64,000 nt of DNA from Anaspis maculata (Eukaryota > Arthropoda > Insecta > Coleoptera > Scraptiidae), in NCBI GenBank assembly GCA_949128115.1, contig OX421967.1:56866855-56930854 (forward strand), written 5' to 3'. How positions within the stretch are numbered: position 1 is the stretch's first letter; each line of letters starts with the position of its first letter. The translations under genes and the position numbers were made by a program. The notes under the pieces are model-generated. The model was not told the DNA's origin. It was given only the letters and a program-made list of their open reading frames with translations, and made no database searches. Positions 48,101 through 60,100 of the stretch are shown here, in pieces.

Positions 48101-51100
48101 ATAAGCTTACATAACATAGAATTAACATTATGTCATCATCAACGGTCAAAAAGTAAAGAGTGACACAAACAAACCAAGAAACAAATCGAAATACAAAAAA
48201 ACTGCAGGAGAATTTTGGATTTTTTTTCTGACTTGAAGAGAATTTCAAGTGGAGTGGAAAAAATTGAGAGAATTAAGATGATGAACAGCAATAATAGCAA
48301 GAACATTTTGAAACATTTTCAATTTGAAGGAATTTTTAATGAAAAAATTCAAACATTTCAATACAAAACACAAACTTCGAGAACAATTAGTAAAATATGG
48401 AAATTGAAGAATCAAAACAACCCACTGATGAGGGAAAATTATATTAATCGGGTTGATCAGGAATGGGCGAACTGAATAAAAGCCGATATCAGGTAGATTA
48501 TTCAACCATACTCTGAAACCCGCTAACGTTTGGTTCCTCTCTCGAAACACGGCACCCTTCGTCAGACGTTATTAAAATTCCCAAACTAAATATAATAAAG
48601 CTAATTGGCGTAGCGACCACTGGTGCACACCCTCTGTCTGTCGTCTAGCTACCTACGGTCTGGAGTTTTCTAAATAACAATCATAGAATTTCCCTGAAAT
48701 AAGAATTCCAATATTTAAACTCTCAACAGGTATTTTGAAACTAGAATGAAAAAAAACATTGGATGAAAAAAAAAATCAAATGAAAAAACTGAAAAAAAAA
48801 ATCAAAATTACTTTTTAGAAAAAAGTTTTAATTGAGAGAATATCAAAACGAGAAAGTGGAAAAAATTGAAATGAAAAATAGGAAAAAATTTGGATTGAAT
48901 GAACTGAAAACAATTGGAAACATAAAAAGTGGATAAACCAAGACAGTTCGAAGTACAAAAAAAAATTGAAGGTTGAAAAAAAAAAACAAAAAACCATGGA
49001 TATGGAAAAAATTGTGATACTGAGAAAAAAGTGAAGAAATCGAAGAAATAAAAATCTGAGGAAACCGAAAAATGTGAAAATCGCTTTTTTGGAACATTTT
49101 GGAATCGAAAGAATTTTTAAACAAAGAATTGTAAAAATTTGGAGCATGAAAAAAAATTGTTGGAATAAATTCCATGAAAATGAAAAAAAATTTAATACAA
49201 AAAAATGAAAAAAGCCAAAATAGTAGTTTTAAACACAAAACTGCAAGAAAATGTGTAATTTTTTCCTGATTTGATGAGAATTTTCACTTATGAAATTAAA
49301 AACTTGAATACAAAAAACAAATTTTGGAGACAATTGTTCAGGAAAATATTTGTGAATTTGGAAAAATCTAGGTAGATAAATTTTTTCTTCTCAAAATTGA
49401 AAATGTTTGCAAAACTCACGTTTGAATTGAAGATTAGGAGAATTTTCAACATAAAATGTGAAAGAAGTAAAAGAAACCGGAAAAAAATTGAAAAATTTGA
49501 GAACGATTTTTCAAAATATTTCAAAATCTAACAAATTCTGAAATGAAAAATTTGAAAATTGGCGAATGGAAAACTGATTAAATTTCACATAAGGACATTG
49601 TGAAATTTTGATCATGGAAAAAATTGAAAAATGAGAAGAGCAAAAAACTAGGAGCGAAAAAAAGAAAACCCTCAAAAAATCATAAGAGAAATTCACAATT
49701 TTAAAAGACTTGGATGAAAAAATTTGAAATTTGAATACAAAATTGAATTAAGAAATGTAAAATATCGAGCAAACAACCACTGATACCAACTACGCAGAAT
49801 AATTGTTTGAATAATTGACCCCAGATTGATAATCGAGTAAAAATTCAAATTAATTAGTGAAAATGTGGAAATCTGTAACAATCATGGGTGGCGCTGCAGC
49901 TGGCAATTGGTTTTATTTCGACAAATTAGCATTTATCTTGAGATTGGGTTAAAATTTCCCAAAAATTTTATTGCGAATTCAAAAATTCTGATGATCGCTC
50001 TCAACGCTTTACCTACATTTGGAGTTGAAAAAATTGGGTGAAAAATTAAAAGAAATATTTTTCAAAAAATTGGATGTAAAATTTAAGATGAAAAATTGAT
50101 TGGAAAAAAAAGAATTGGCATCGAAAAGTTGGCCACTTTTCCTGAAACGTTTGGCTCGAAATTTCTAGAATTGTATTGGGAATTTAAAAATGACGAAATC
50201 GAATATTGACAATTCACCAAGATTTGGAGTGTGAAAAATTGAAAAAATCATAAAATAAAAAAATTTGTTGAAAAATTTAAGAAAAAGAATCGATCAGAAA
50301 AATCAACTTGAATACAACGATAAATCGACCATTTATCGAGAAAACCGTGCCATGTTAGAGCTTGAACTTTCCAAAACTATAATAGAAATTCAAAAATTGT
50401 GTTTTCGAGATGTTTTCCAAAGTTTCAACCTTAAATATCTTGAGAACGAAGGCTCTAATCAAAATTTTGCAAGAGTAACTTTTTCTTTAGAATTGAACGT
50501 GAAATTCAAAATAATGATCAATTTACCAAATTACCCGAGGGTTGAAAAAATAGGGGTAAAAAAAAGGGGGCACCTTCAATTATCCACGCCCCTGGAAATT
50601 TTTGATGGAACGCGTTATTATTGTTTGATACAGACCTACCTCAGTGACTTTTCGTTCAAATTTGAACAAAATCGGTTGAGAAGTTCTAAACCTATGACGA
50701 AAAATCGATTTTTAAGGTTCAACTTTGAACGCCCATATCTCTGTTATTATTTGTTTCTGACATATATTTTTTTGAGAAAGTCTACGTCTTTTGACGTTTT
50801 CCATCACTTACTGAAAGGACGCGATTTAAATCTGAAACACCCTGCATAACGACCATTTCTCGATGCTGAAACTTTCCAAATTGTATCGGATATTCAAGAA
50901 TGACGAGACTGAATCTCGAAAGCTTACCCAGATTTGGAATCGTGATTCGACGAATCGTGCTGGTTCTTCTTTCCCAGTCCGAATCCCATTCCGCTGCTCA
51001 GTCCCGAGGGACCGCTGCTGCCCGAATTGCCGAGGATGATCCGCATGTGAGTGTCGCGGGCGAAATGCGTGTCGGGTGCTTTGGCGAAGTTGTTGTGCCT

Positions 51101-54100
51101 CAACACGGGCTGGTAGATGTTCATCGAACCTGGAAAAATTGAAATCGAAAAATTATTTCAAATAATAAATAACTGGTAATATTGCTAGTGAGTACTTATC
51201 AATAATAATGGTGATAATCGGCAACAGCTGCATTCGCAGTGAGATTCTATGAAATTAGACTCGGCATATTTATATTTAAAACGAGCGGGACAGGGCTCCA
51301 AAACCGAAAACCAAAGCCACCTTACCTATACTAAGATTCGTACTGAATCCACGTTTCTGCTCCATTTTCTCGAATTGTTTGTAACTTTATACTCAATTAG
51401 CCTTAATTTGGTACCAAGCTTGCAAGTTGCATCAACTGCCAATCAATATTATCAGTTTCAACAGTTTTCCATAAACTTCCGATAATCGAAAAATCGTTTT
51501 GATATTGTTTTTGTGAACATAATCGAGTTCACAGTGGAATTCTGAGGAATTCGAGATCAAACTCGGCACACTTATTTTCAAAGATGAAAAAGACAGGGTA
51601 GAAACCAAAATTCCAAAGCCACCTACTACGCCCTGCTAATTCCCACTTTATAACGTTAGCAATAAATTCTGCTCGAAATTTTTCGAATCATCCCAATTTC
51701 CCATTGGGATTGGGAAATTTATTTTACGTGTATTATACCAGACTCGCTCTAGTTGTGACAACTGACAATTTGCAAAAATTTTGACAGCTGCTTGACAATT
51801 TTTACAATAATCGAAAAACTTTGTTTGACTTTGCTGACTGACTGCTTTCGCTCAGTAAGACTGTTTTGTGGTAGAATTCGAGTCCACAGTAAAATTCTAC
51901 AAAATTTTAGCTCGAACTCGACATATTTATTCTTGAAAATGACAGTGACAGGGGTCAAAACTGTCTTCGAATTCCAAAGGCACCTATGACGTTCTCGAAT
52001 TTTGGCCTTTTCAACATTGAGAGTCGAAGCCATGACCAATTGAGAAACGTATTCAAAATCCCGTGATAATTCTGCACAATTTGGTACGAAGCTCGCTTGA
52101 TTTCGGACTGATTTTGTTTTCTGACATTAGACAGTTGTGACGTCGAAACATTTAAATACACTAGGAAACTGCCGGAAATATTTCAAACTGGTTGATACGT
52201 CTTGGAATGTTGTGGTTGGAAAGCGCGTCACAAAAATACGTCTGAAACACGTAATCTGGATGAAGCGAGCGTCAATCGAAGGCGGCTGTGGTTTGAAGAC
52301 AGTTCAGTCGGTAAATTCGAGATTTTTCAAGATAAACGTGTCGACTTTGTGCTCAAATTTCAACAAATTTCATAAAGAATGCCGATTTGAGCTTTTGCTC
52401 GTTCGCTTATCACTTGTTTGTTGAATGATGCTTCTGAGCAGTTTCTCGAAATTTCTACAAGAATATTTTTAATCTAAGCTCTGTGAAAATGCCATTTAAA
52501 CTTAATTCAAGTTGAAGTTTTCCTTTGTGATTTTGTGTGATCAGCAATTTTCAACCATGATCAGTAATTTGATACCAAAATGCAGAACATTTCCTGACCA
52601 ACTTGTTCGGATCATTTCGATATGGTAACATTTGAATTCCTGAGGAAATTTTATGGAATTCGAGCCCAAACACGACACGAAGACTTCGAAAAACAAAAGA
52701 GATACGAACAAAACTGTGCCAAATTCCAAAGCCATCTGACGCTCTCGAATTTTGGCCTTTTTAACATTGAGAGTCGAAGCCATGACCAATTGAGAAACGT
52801 TTTCAAAATCTCGTGATAATTCTGCACAATTTGGTACGAAGCTCGCTTGATTTCAGACAAATTCAACTTTTTGACACTTGACAGTTGTGACGTCAAAACA
52901 TCTAAATACACTAGGAAACTTAACGCATCGAAGCCATGACCACTCTAGAAACGTATTCGAGTTCTCTAGATAATTCTGCACAACCTGGTACAAAACGCGC
53001 TCGATTTCGGACTTATTTTTTGACGCTTGACAGTTGTGACGTCGAAACATTTAACTACACTAGGAAACTGCCGGAAATATTTCCAACTGGTTGATACGTC
53101 TTAGAATGTTGTGATTGGAAAGCGCGTCACAAAAATACGTCTAATACACGTCATCTGGATGAAACGAGCGTCAATCGAAGGCGGCTGTGGTTTGAAGACA
53201 TCAGTTCAGTGGGTAAATTCGACATTTTTCAAGATAAACGTGTCGAGTTTGTGCTCAAATTTCAACAAATTTCACAAAGAAAGCCAATTTGAGCATTTGC
53301 TCGTTCGCTTGTCACTTGTTTGCTGAATGATGCTTCTGAGCAGTTTCTCGAAATTTCTACAAGAATATTTTCATTCTAAGCTCTGTGGAAATGCCATTCA
53401 AACTTAATTCAAGTTGAAGTTTTTCTTTGTGATTTTGTGTGATCAGCAATTTGAAATCATGATCAGTAATTTGATACCAAAAACCAAAATGCAGAACATT
53501 TCCAGACCAACTTGCTAGGATCATTTCAATATGGTAACATTTGAATTTCCAGAAAAATTTCATGAAATTCGAGCCCAAACTTGACACGCTTACTTCGAAA
53601 AACAAAAGAGATGCGAACAAAATAATTCTCCCAAATTCCGGATCCACCTTGACGCTCTCGAATTTTGGCTTTTCTACGTTGAGAATCGAAGCCATGACCA
53701 ATTGAGAAACGTATTCAAATTCCCTGGATAATTCGGCACAACTTGATACGAGGCTCGCTTGATTTCGGACTGATTTTGTTTTCTGACATCAGACAGTTGT
53801 GACGTAAAACTTTGTGCTCAAATTTCAACAAATTTCACAAAGAATGCCGATTTGAGCTTTTGCTCGTTCGCTTGTCACTTGTTTGCTGAATGATGCTTCT
53901 GAGCAGTTTCTCGAAATTTTTACAAGAATATTTTCAATCTAAGCTCTGTGAAAATGCCATTTCAACTTGATTCAAGGCAAAGTTTTCGTTTTTAATTTTG
54001 TGTGATCAGCAATTTGAAACAAGAATTGGTCATTTCCTGACCAACTTGTTCGATTCATTTCAATATTGCAACTTTTGAATTTCTAGGTGAATTTTGTGAA

Positions 54101-56811
54101 ATTCGAGCCTAAACTCGACACGCTTACTTCGAAAAACAAAAGAGATATAACAAAACTGTCCCAAATTCCAAAGCCACCTTGACGCTCTCGAATTTCGGCT
54201 TTTCCACGTTGAGAATCGGAGCCATGACCAATTGAGAAACGTATTCAAATTTCCTGGATAATTCTGCACAATTTGATACGGAGCTCGCTTGATTTCGGAC
54301 TAATTTTGTTTTCTGACATCTGACAGTTGTGACGTCAAAACATCTAAATACACTAGGAAACTAACGAAAATGTTTTCAAACTTTTTGATACGTCTTACAA
54401 TATTGGAACTGGAAAGAGAGTCGCGAAAATACTGCCTGAACACGTAGTTTGGATGAAAATGGTGTCAGTCGGAGGCGGCTGTGAATTCCAAGACAGTTAC
54501 GTCGTTAAATCTGTTATTTTTCAAGATGAACGTTTCGAGTTTGTGCTCAAATTTCAACAAATTTTACAAAGAATGCCAATTAAAGCTTTTGCTCGCTCGC
54601 CTATCACTTCCGTTCGCTGAATGATTCTTCTGAGCAGTTTTCCAATCTTCTACAAGGATGTTTCCAATTCAAACACTGGAAATGCCATTTGAACTTTATT
54701 CAAGCCAAAGGTTTTGTTTCTGATTTTGTGTGATCATTTTTTTTTGAAACCATAATCAGTGAACTCATACCAGAAAGCACCACATTTCCTGACCAACCTA
54801 TTCGGATCATTTCAATTTGATAACATTAGAATTCCAAAGCCACCCATGACGCTCTCGGACTTTGGCTTTTTCCACATTGAGAATCGAAGCCACGACCAAT
54901 AGAGAACCGTAATCGAATTCTTTGGATAATTCTGCACAATTTGGTACCAAACTCGCTTGATTTCGGACAAATTTTGTATTCTGACGTTTGACAGTTGTGA
55001 CGTAAAACATCCAAATTCACTAGGAAACTGTCGAAAATTTTCTCAAACTGTTTAATACGTTTTACAGTGTTGAAAGTGGGAATCTCGTCGCGAAAATACT
55101 ATCTAATACAAGTGATTTCAATAAAACGAGCGTCAATCGAAGGTTGCTGTGGTTTCCAAGACAGTTCAGTCGGTAAATCCGAGATTTTTCAAGATAAACG
55201 TGTCGAGTTTCTGCTCAAATTCCAACAAATTTCACGAAGAATACCGATTCGAGCTTTTGCTCGCTCGCTTGTCACTTCTGTTCGCTTCTGAGATTTTTTT
55301 CGAAATGTTTACTAGAATGTTTTCAATCCAAAGTCCAATCCAAATGCAATTTGGACTTGGTTTGTCAAGTTTTTTGTTTTTGATTTTGTATGATCAGCAA
55401 TTTGATAGCAGCACATTTTCTGACCAACTTGTTCGAATCATTTCAATATGTTAACATTTGAATTCCCAGAGAAATTTTGTGAAATTCGAGTCCAAACTCG
55501 ACACGTTTATCTTGAAAAACAACAGAGATACAAACAAAACAGTGCCAAATTCCAAAGCCATCTAATGTATGACGCTCTCGAATTTTGGCATTTTCAACAT
55601 TGAGAGTCGAAGCCATGATCAATTGAGAAACGTATTCAAAATCCCGTGATAATTCTGCACCATTTTGGTATGAAGCTCGCTTGATTTCGGACAAATTCAA
55701 CTTTTTGACACTTGACAGTTGTGACGTCAAAACATCTAAATACACTAGGAAACCGGCGAAAATGTTTCTAAACTGTTTAGCTGTATTCCTTTTACACAAA
55801 ATCTCAGATAATTTCACCTCAGTTAGAGAGAGAAGAGCGAGAATTGCATGAGAGGGAGAAAGACACAACTAGCAATTGAAGTGAGAATTCTCAGTTCAGA
55901 ACTCTATGGTTCAGATGATAAAAGGAACGCAGCTATAGATACGTCTTAAAATATTGAAACAAAAAACTGCGTCACGAAAACGTAAAATTGGTAATTCCGA
56001 TGAAATTAGCGTCAATCACAGGCGGCTCTGGATTCTGAGACAATTTTGGTTATATTTCTAGATCCATCACAGCCAGATTATGTCGTAATTCATTGTTGCT
56101 GGGTTTATTGACGTGATAATTATATGGAAGAGTAATGATCGCATCTGATGATGGACGATAGCCCGAAAGCGGTTATGCGGTTCTTTTAATCTATTAAAGA
56201 AATTTATTGACGAAGTACATTACTTTTCCATACAGATTATGTCGTGTTTGGTGTCAAAAAACGCAAAATTTCACCGCCAATTCAACTGTGAGCATGGATG
56301 AACGATGCCGTGAACGACAGCAGAGAAAGTTGATGGATCAGTTTGACAGTCTTTTGAATGCGTAAAAAATAAAGAAAATAATTACCGAAATAGTTGGGGG
56401 CGGCGTCGTTGACGGGGCTGAGGGGCGGCGAGGCGTAGATCGGGCTCTGGGGTTCGCTCTGCAGCGGCGACAGCAGCTTGCTGAGCGGACGGGTCTTGCC
56501 GCCCCTGGAGCACTGCTGCAGCTGCTGCGTGAAGGACATCATGGGTTGAGGGGCGGATGCGGCGGCGGCCGCGGCGGAAGCCGAACCGCCCCCGGGCACG
56601 CCCACACCGCCCCCGTTCGTGTTTTCTATGCCGCCCCCGGGGCCCTGGCCGCCGCCGTGTCGACTCGAATGCGACGAACCGGTCAAGTTCGAACTGGATT
56701 TGGAATTGGAACTGTGATTGCCCAGGGAGACCATGGAGCGGCGCTGCTGGTCGCACCACTCGGCGTTGGGGTAGAGGACGGCGTGAGAAGGTTTCGTTTC
56801 GGCTGTTGAAG
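45189..56811 (-). CDS. Unidentified gene, three 3'-terminal coding exons (partial)
   Basis: Read on the minus strand, three exons join with matching phases: 56811-56386 (426 bp), 51129-50928 (202 bp), 45354-45189 (166 bp, ending in TAG). Each has a canonical acceptor and donor, and together they encode about 264 C-terminal residues. The first exon is GC-rich and low complexity: Ser/Asn-rich, then Gly-rich, then an Ala run, followed by FTQQLQQCSRGGKTRPLSKL and a Ser/Pro-rich stretch. The second contains NIYQPVLRHNNFAKAPDTHF and a Gly/Ser-rich tail. The last contains NPALRLVGNIKNGLDNAAA and ends HWRKETPL. I do not recognise the protein. The composition suggests the disordered tail of a larger signalling or membrane protein, but that is a guess. 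The 5' exons lie beyond the right edge or within the satellite intron. The last acceptor is a NAGNAG tandem (45352-45358) that could add or drop one residue. Confidence 0.65.
45360..46460. repeat. A-rich low-complexity intron DNA
   Basis: Runs of GAAAAAATTGAAATTTTGAA type on the plus strand, in an intron of the minus-strand gene. No supported coding sequence; the long minus-strand Phe-rich frame 45832-46248 is a translation of A runs. Confidence 0.7.
46461..48024. mobile_element. 1.56 kb palindrome with internal tandem units
   Basis: TACCGGGTGGGCCATGAAAA start and inverted TTTTATGGCCCACCCGGTA end. Each arm contains diverged ~290-330 bp tandem units (GCTAGCCAATTGGACAGGCT, GAAGCGAAGCCTAC, GACCCGATTTGATTGG) that are inverted about a centre near 47310-47340. 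Confidence 0.85.
48025..50260. repeat. A-rich intron DNA with ~1 kb tandem similarity
   Basis: Low-complexity GAAAAAATTGAAAA-type DNA. A block near 48180-48400 (ACTGCAGGAGAATTTTGG, CTGACTTGAAGAGAATTT) resembles one near 49210-49350 (ACTGCAAGAAAATG, CTGATTTGATGAGAATTT). Resembles 45785-45890 too. An AAT-type microsatellite lies near 48061-48088. No gene. Confidence 0.6.
50400..50848. mobile_element. Half of a fold-back element
   Basis: GAGATGTTTTCCAAAGTTTC through CTCTAATCAAAATTTTGCAA to an end at CACCCTGCATA; homologous to the right halves of the elements at 22.7, 24.2 and 37.9 kb. The left arm is missing. Confidence 0.75.
51230..56030 (-). repeat. Tandem array of a dispersed repeat in an intron
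   Basis: GACAGTTGTGACGT recurs near 52130, 52880, 53029, 53792, 54322, 54990 and 55714. Other shared blocks are GATGCTTCTGAGCAGTTTCT, CAAGATAAACGTGTCGA and GAAGCCATGACCAATTGAGA. Units are roughly 650-900 bp with one short 150 bp duplication. The same family appears singly at 40.1-40.5 kb and near the FAR genes. Confidence 0.8.
55778..55935. mobile_element. Short MITE inside the 51-56 kb array
   Basis: TAGCTGTATTCCTTTTA start and inverted TAAAAGGAACGCAGCTA end. Sister array units near 54395 and 55047 lack it (CTTTTTGATACGTC, CTGTTTAATACG), so the insertion site is visible; a TA duplication fits. Confidence 0.7.
56114..56238. repeat. Short element with ~15 bp inverted ends
   Basis: ATATGGAAGAGTAATG and inverted CATTACTTTTCCATA flank about 90 bp that includes GATGATGGACGATAGCCCGA. 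Could be a fragment of a larger retroelement tail. From 56812 to 57180 the intron shows nothing I can name. Confidence 0.4.
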
Positions 56812-57179
56812 CTGTAAAATAAACACGAACGTTTGATTAAATGTAACGCAACATCAACATACTATATTTTTGTAAATGGGGATGGATTGAAAAAAAAAGG
56901 ATCAGAATCAAATTTTATTGAATTCGTTAGTGAATAAATTCTATGACTCATTAAACTTGATAGAGAAAAATTCATATACAGGGTTACAACAATGAAGCAG
57001 ACTTGTTTCGTATGACTGCAAACTTATCAGTCAAACTTCACCAAGATCCAACCGGTGATGGATTGAAAAAATTTCCAATCCCAACAAAATATATGGGGTC
57101 TGTAGTTTCTTCTGGGCTATGTACAGTCATTGCCCATTAAAACGTGAACAAGCTTTTGACACAGAGTGTATTGATTTGA

Positions 57180-60100
57180 TAATTTCCGGCAGCGAAAACT
57201 TATTGAGTAACAAAGAAACATATCGAGTCGCATGTCCTTTTCAAGTGAATCGACCATCAGCAATGCGAAACCATCGTCGGTTTTGAAGTCGGGGGCACCA
57301 CAAGCAAGATACGAGTTTCGGGCAGTGGGATTTGATTGGATACCAAGGAAACATATCAAGTCGCATGTCCATTTCAAGTAAATCGACCATCAGCAACGCG
57401 GAACCATAGTCGGTTTTGAAATCGGGGGCGCCACAAGCGAGATACAAGTTTCCGGCAGAACATTTTTATTGGATAGCACGGAAACATATCGAGTCGCATG
57501 TCCTTTTCAAGTAAATCGACCATCAGCAACGCGGAACTATCGTCGGTTTTGAAGTCGGGGGCGCCACAAGCGAGATACGTGTTTTCGGCAGTGAAATTAT
57601 GATGGATAACAAGGGAAACATTGCAAGTCGCATGTCCTTTTCAAAAAAATCGACTATCAGCACCGCGAAACCATCGTCGGTTTTGAAGTAGGGGGAGCCA
57701 CAAGCGAGATACAAGTTTCCTACAGTGAAATTTCGTTGAATAACAAGGGAACATATCGAGTCGCATGTCCTTTTCAAGAAAATCGACCATCAGCAACGCG
57801 AAACCATCGTCGGGTTCAAAGTCGGGGACGCCACAAGCGAGATACGAGTTTCCGGCAGTGAAATTTGTTTGAATAAAAAGGAAACATATCAAGTCGCATG
57901 TGCTTTTCAAGTAAATCGACCATCAGCACCGCGAAACCATCGTCGGTTTTGAAGTAGGGGGAGCTACAAGCGAGATATAAGTTTCCTGCAGTGAAATTTC
58001 GTTGGATAACAAGGAAACATATCGAGTCGCATGTCCTTTTCAAGTAAATCGACCATCAGCAACGTGAAACCATCGTCGGTTTCGAAGTCGGGGGCGCCAC
58101 TAGCGAGATACGAGTTTCCGGCAGTGGAATTTTAATGGATAACAAGGAAACATATCGAGCCGCATGAACTTTTCAGGTGAATCTACCATCAGCAACGCGA
58201 AACCATCGTCAGTTTCAAAGTCGGAGGCACCACAAGCGAGATACGAGTTTTCGGCAGTGAAAGTTGGTGGATAACAAGGAAACATATCGAGTCGCATGCC
58301 TTTTCAAGTAAATCGACCATCAGCAAGGCGAAACAATCGTCGGTTTCAAAGTTGGGGGCGTCACAAGCGGGATACGAGTTTCCGGCAGTGAAATTTGATT
58401 GGATAACAAGGAAACATATCGAGTCGCATGTCCTTATCAAGTAAATCGACCATCAGCAACGCGAAACCATCGTCGGTTTTGAAGTCGGAGGCGTTACAAG
58501 CGAGATACGAGTTTCCGGCCGTGAAATTTGATTGGATAATAAGGAAACATATTGAGTCGCATATCCTTTCCAAGTGAATCGACCATCAGCAACGCGAAAC
58601 CATCTTCGGTTCTGAAGTCGGGGGCGCCACAAGCGAGATACGAGTTTCCGGCAGTGAAATTTGATTGGATAGCAAGGAAACATATCGAGTCGCATGTCCT
58701 TTTCAAGTAAACCGACCACCAGTAACGCGAAACCATCGTCGGTTTCTAAGTAGCGGGAGCCACAAGCGAGATACAAGTTTCCGGCAGTGAAATTTTGATT
58801 GATAACAAGGAAACATATCGAATCGCATGTCCTTTTCAAGTAAATCGACCTTCGGCAACGCGAAACCATCGTTGATATTGAAGTCGGGGGCGCCACAAGC
58901 GCGATACGAGTTTCCAGCAGTGAAATTTGATTGGATAGTAAGGAAACATATCGAGTCGCATGTCCTTTTCAAGTAAACCGACCATCAGCAACGCGAAACC
59001 ATCGTTGATTTTGAAGTCGGGGGCGCCACAAGCGAGATACGAGTTTCCAGCAGTGAAATTTTGATTCATAACAAGGAAACATATCGAATCGCATGTCCTT
59101 TACAAGTAAATCGACCATCAGCAACGCGAAACCATCGTTGATTTTGAAGTCGCGGGCGCCACAAGCGAGATACGCGTTTCCGGCAGTGAAATTTGATTGG
59201 ATAGCAAGGAAACATATCGAGTCGCATGTCCTTTTCAAGTAAACCGACCACCAGTAACGCGAAACCATCGTCGGTTTTGAAGTCGGGGGCGCCACAAGCG
59301 AGATACGAGTTTCCGGCAGTGAAATTTGATTGGATAGCAAGGAAACATATCGAGTCGCATGTCCTTTTCAAGTAAACCGACCACCAGTAACGCGAAACCA
59401 TCGTCGGTTTCTAAGTAGCGGGAGCCACAAGCGAGATACAAGTTTCCGGCAGTGAAATTTTGATTGATAACAAGGAAACATATCGAATCGCATGTCCTTT
59501 TCAAGTAAATCGACCTTCGGCAACGCGAAACCATCGTTGATATTGAAGTCGGGGGCGCCACAAGCGCGATACGAGTTTCCAGCAGTGAAATTTGATTGGA
59601 TAGTAAGGAAACATATCGAGTCGCATGTCCTTTTCAAGTAAACCGACCATCAGCAACGCGAAACCATCGTTGATTTTGAAGTCGGGGGCGCCACAAGCGA
59701 GATACGAGTTTCCAGCAGTGAAATTTTGATTCATAACAAGGAAACATATCGAATCGCATGTCCTTTACAAGTAAATCGACCATCAGCAACGCGAAACCAT
59801 CGTTGATTTTGAAGTCGGGGGCGCCACAAGCGAGATACGAGTTTCCAGCAGTGAAATTTTGATTGATAACAAGGAAACATATCGAATCGCATGTCCTTTA
59901 CAAGTAAATCGACCTTCAGCAACGCGAAACCATCGTTGATTTTGAAGTCGCGGGCGCCACAAGCGAGATACGCGTTTCCGGCAGTGAAATTTGATTGGAT
60001 AGCAAGGAAACATATCGAGTCGCATGTCCTTTTCAAGTAAACCGACCACCAGTAACGCGAAACCATCGTCGGTTTTGAAGTCGGGGGCGCCACAAGCGAG

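Noticed and set aside
50265..50849. 194-codon plus-strand frame
   Set aside because: Most of it overlaps half of a fold-back element also found at several other places without an open frame.
56546..56817. Plus-strand GC-rich frames opposite the first exon of the unidentified gene
   Set aside because: They are shadows of the minus-strand exon, whose splice sites and phases fit the next exon.
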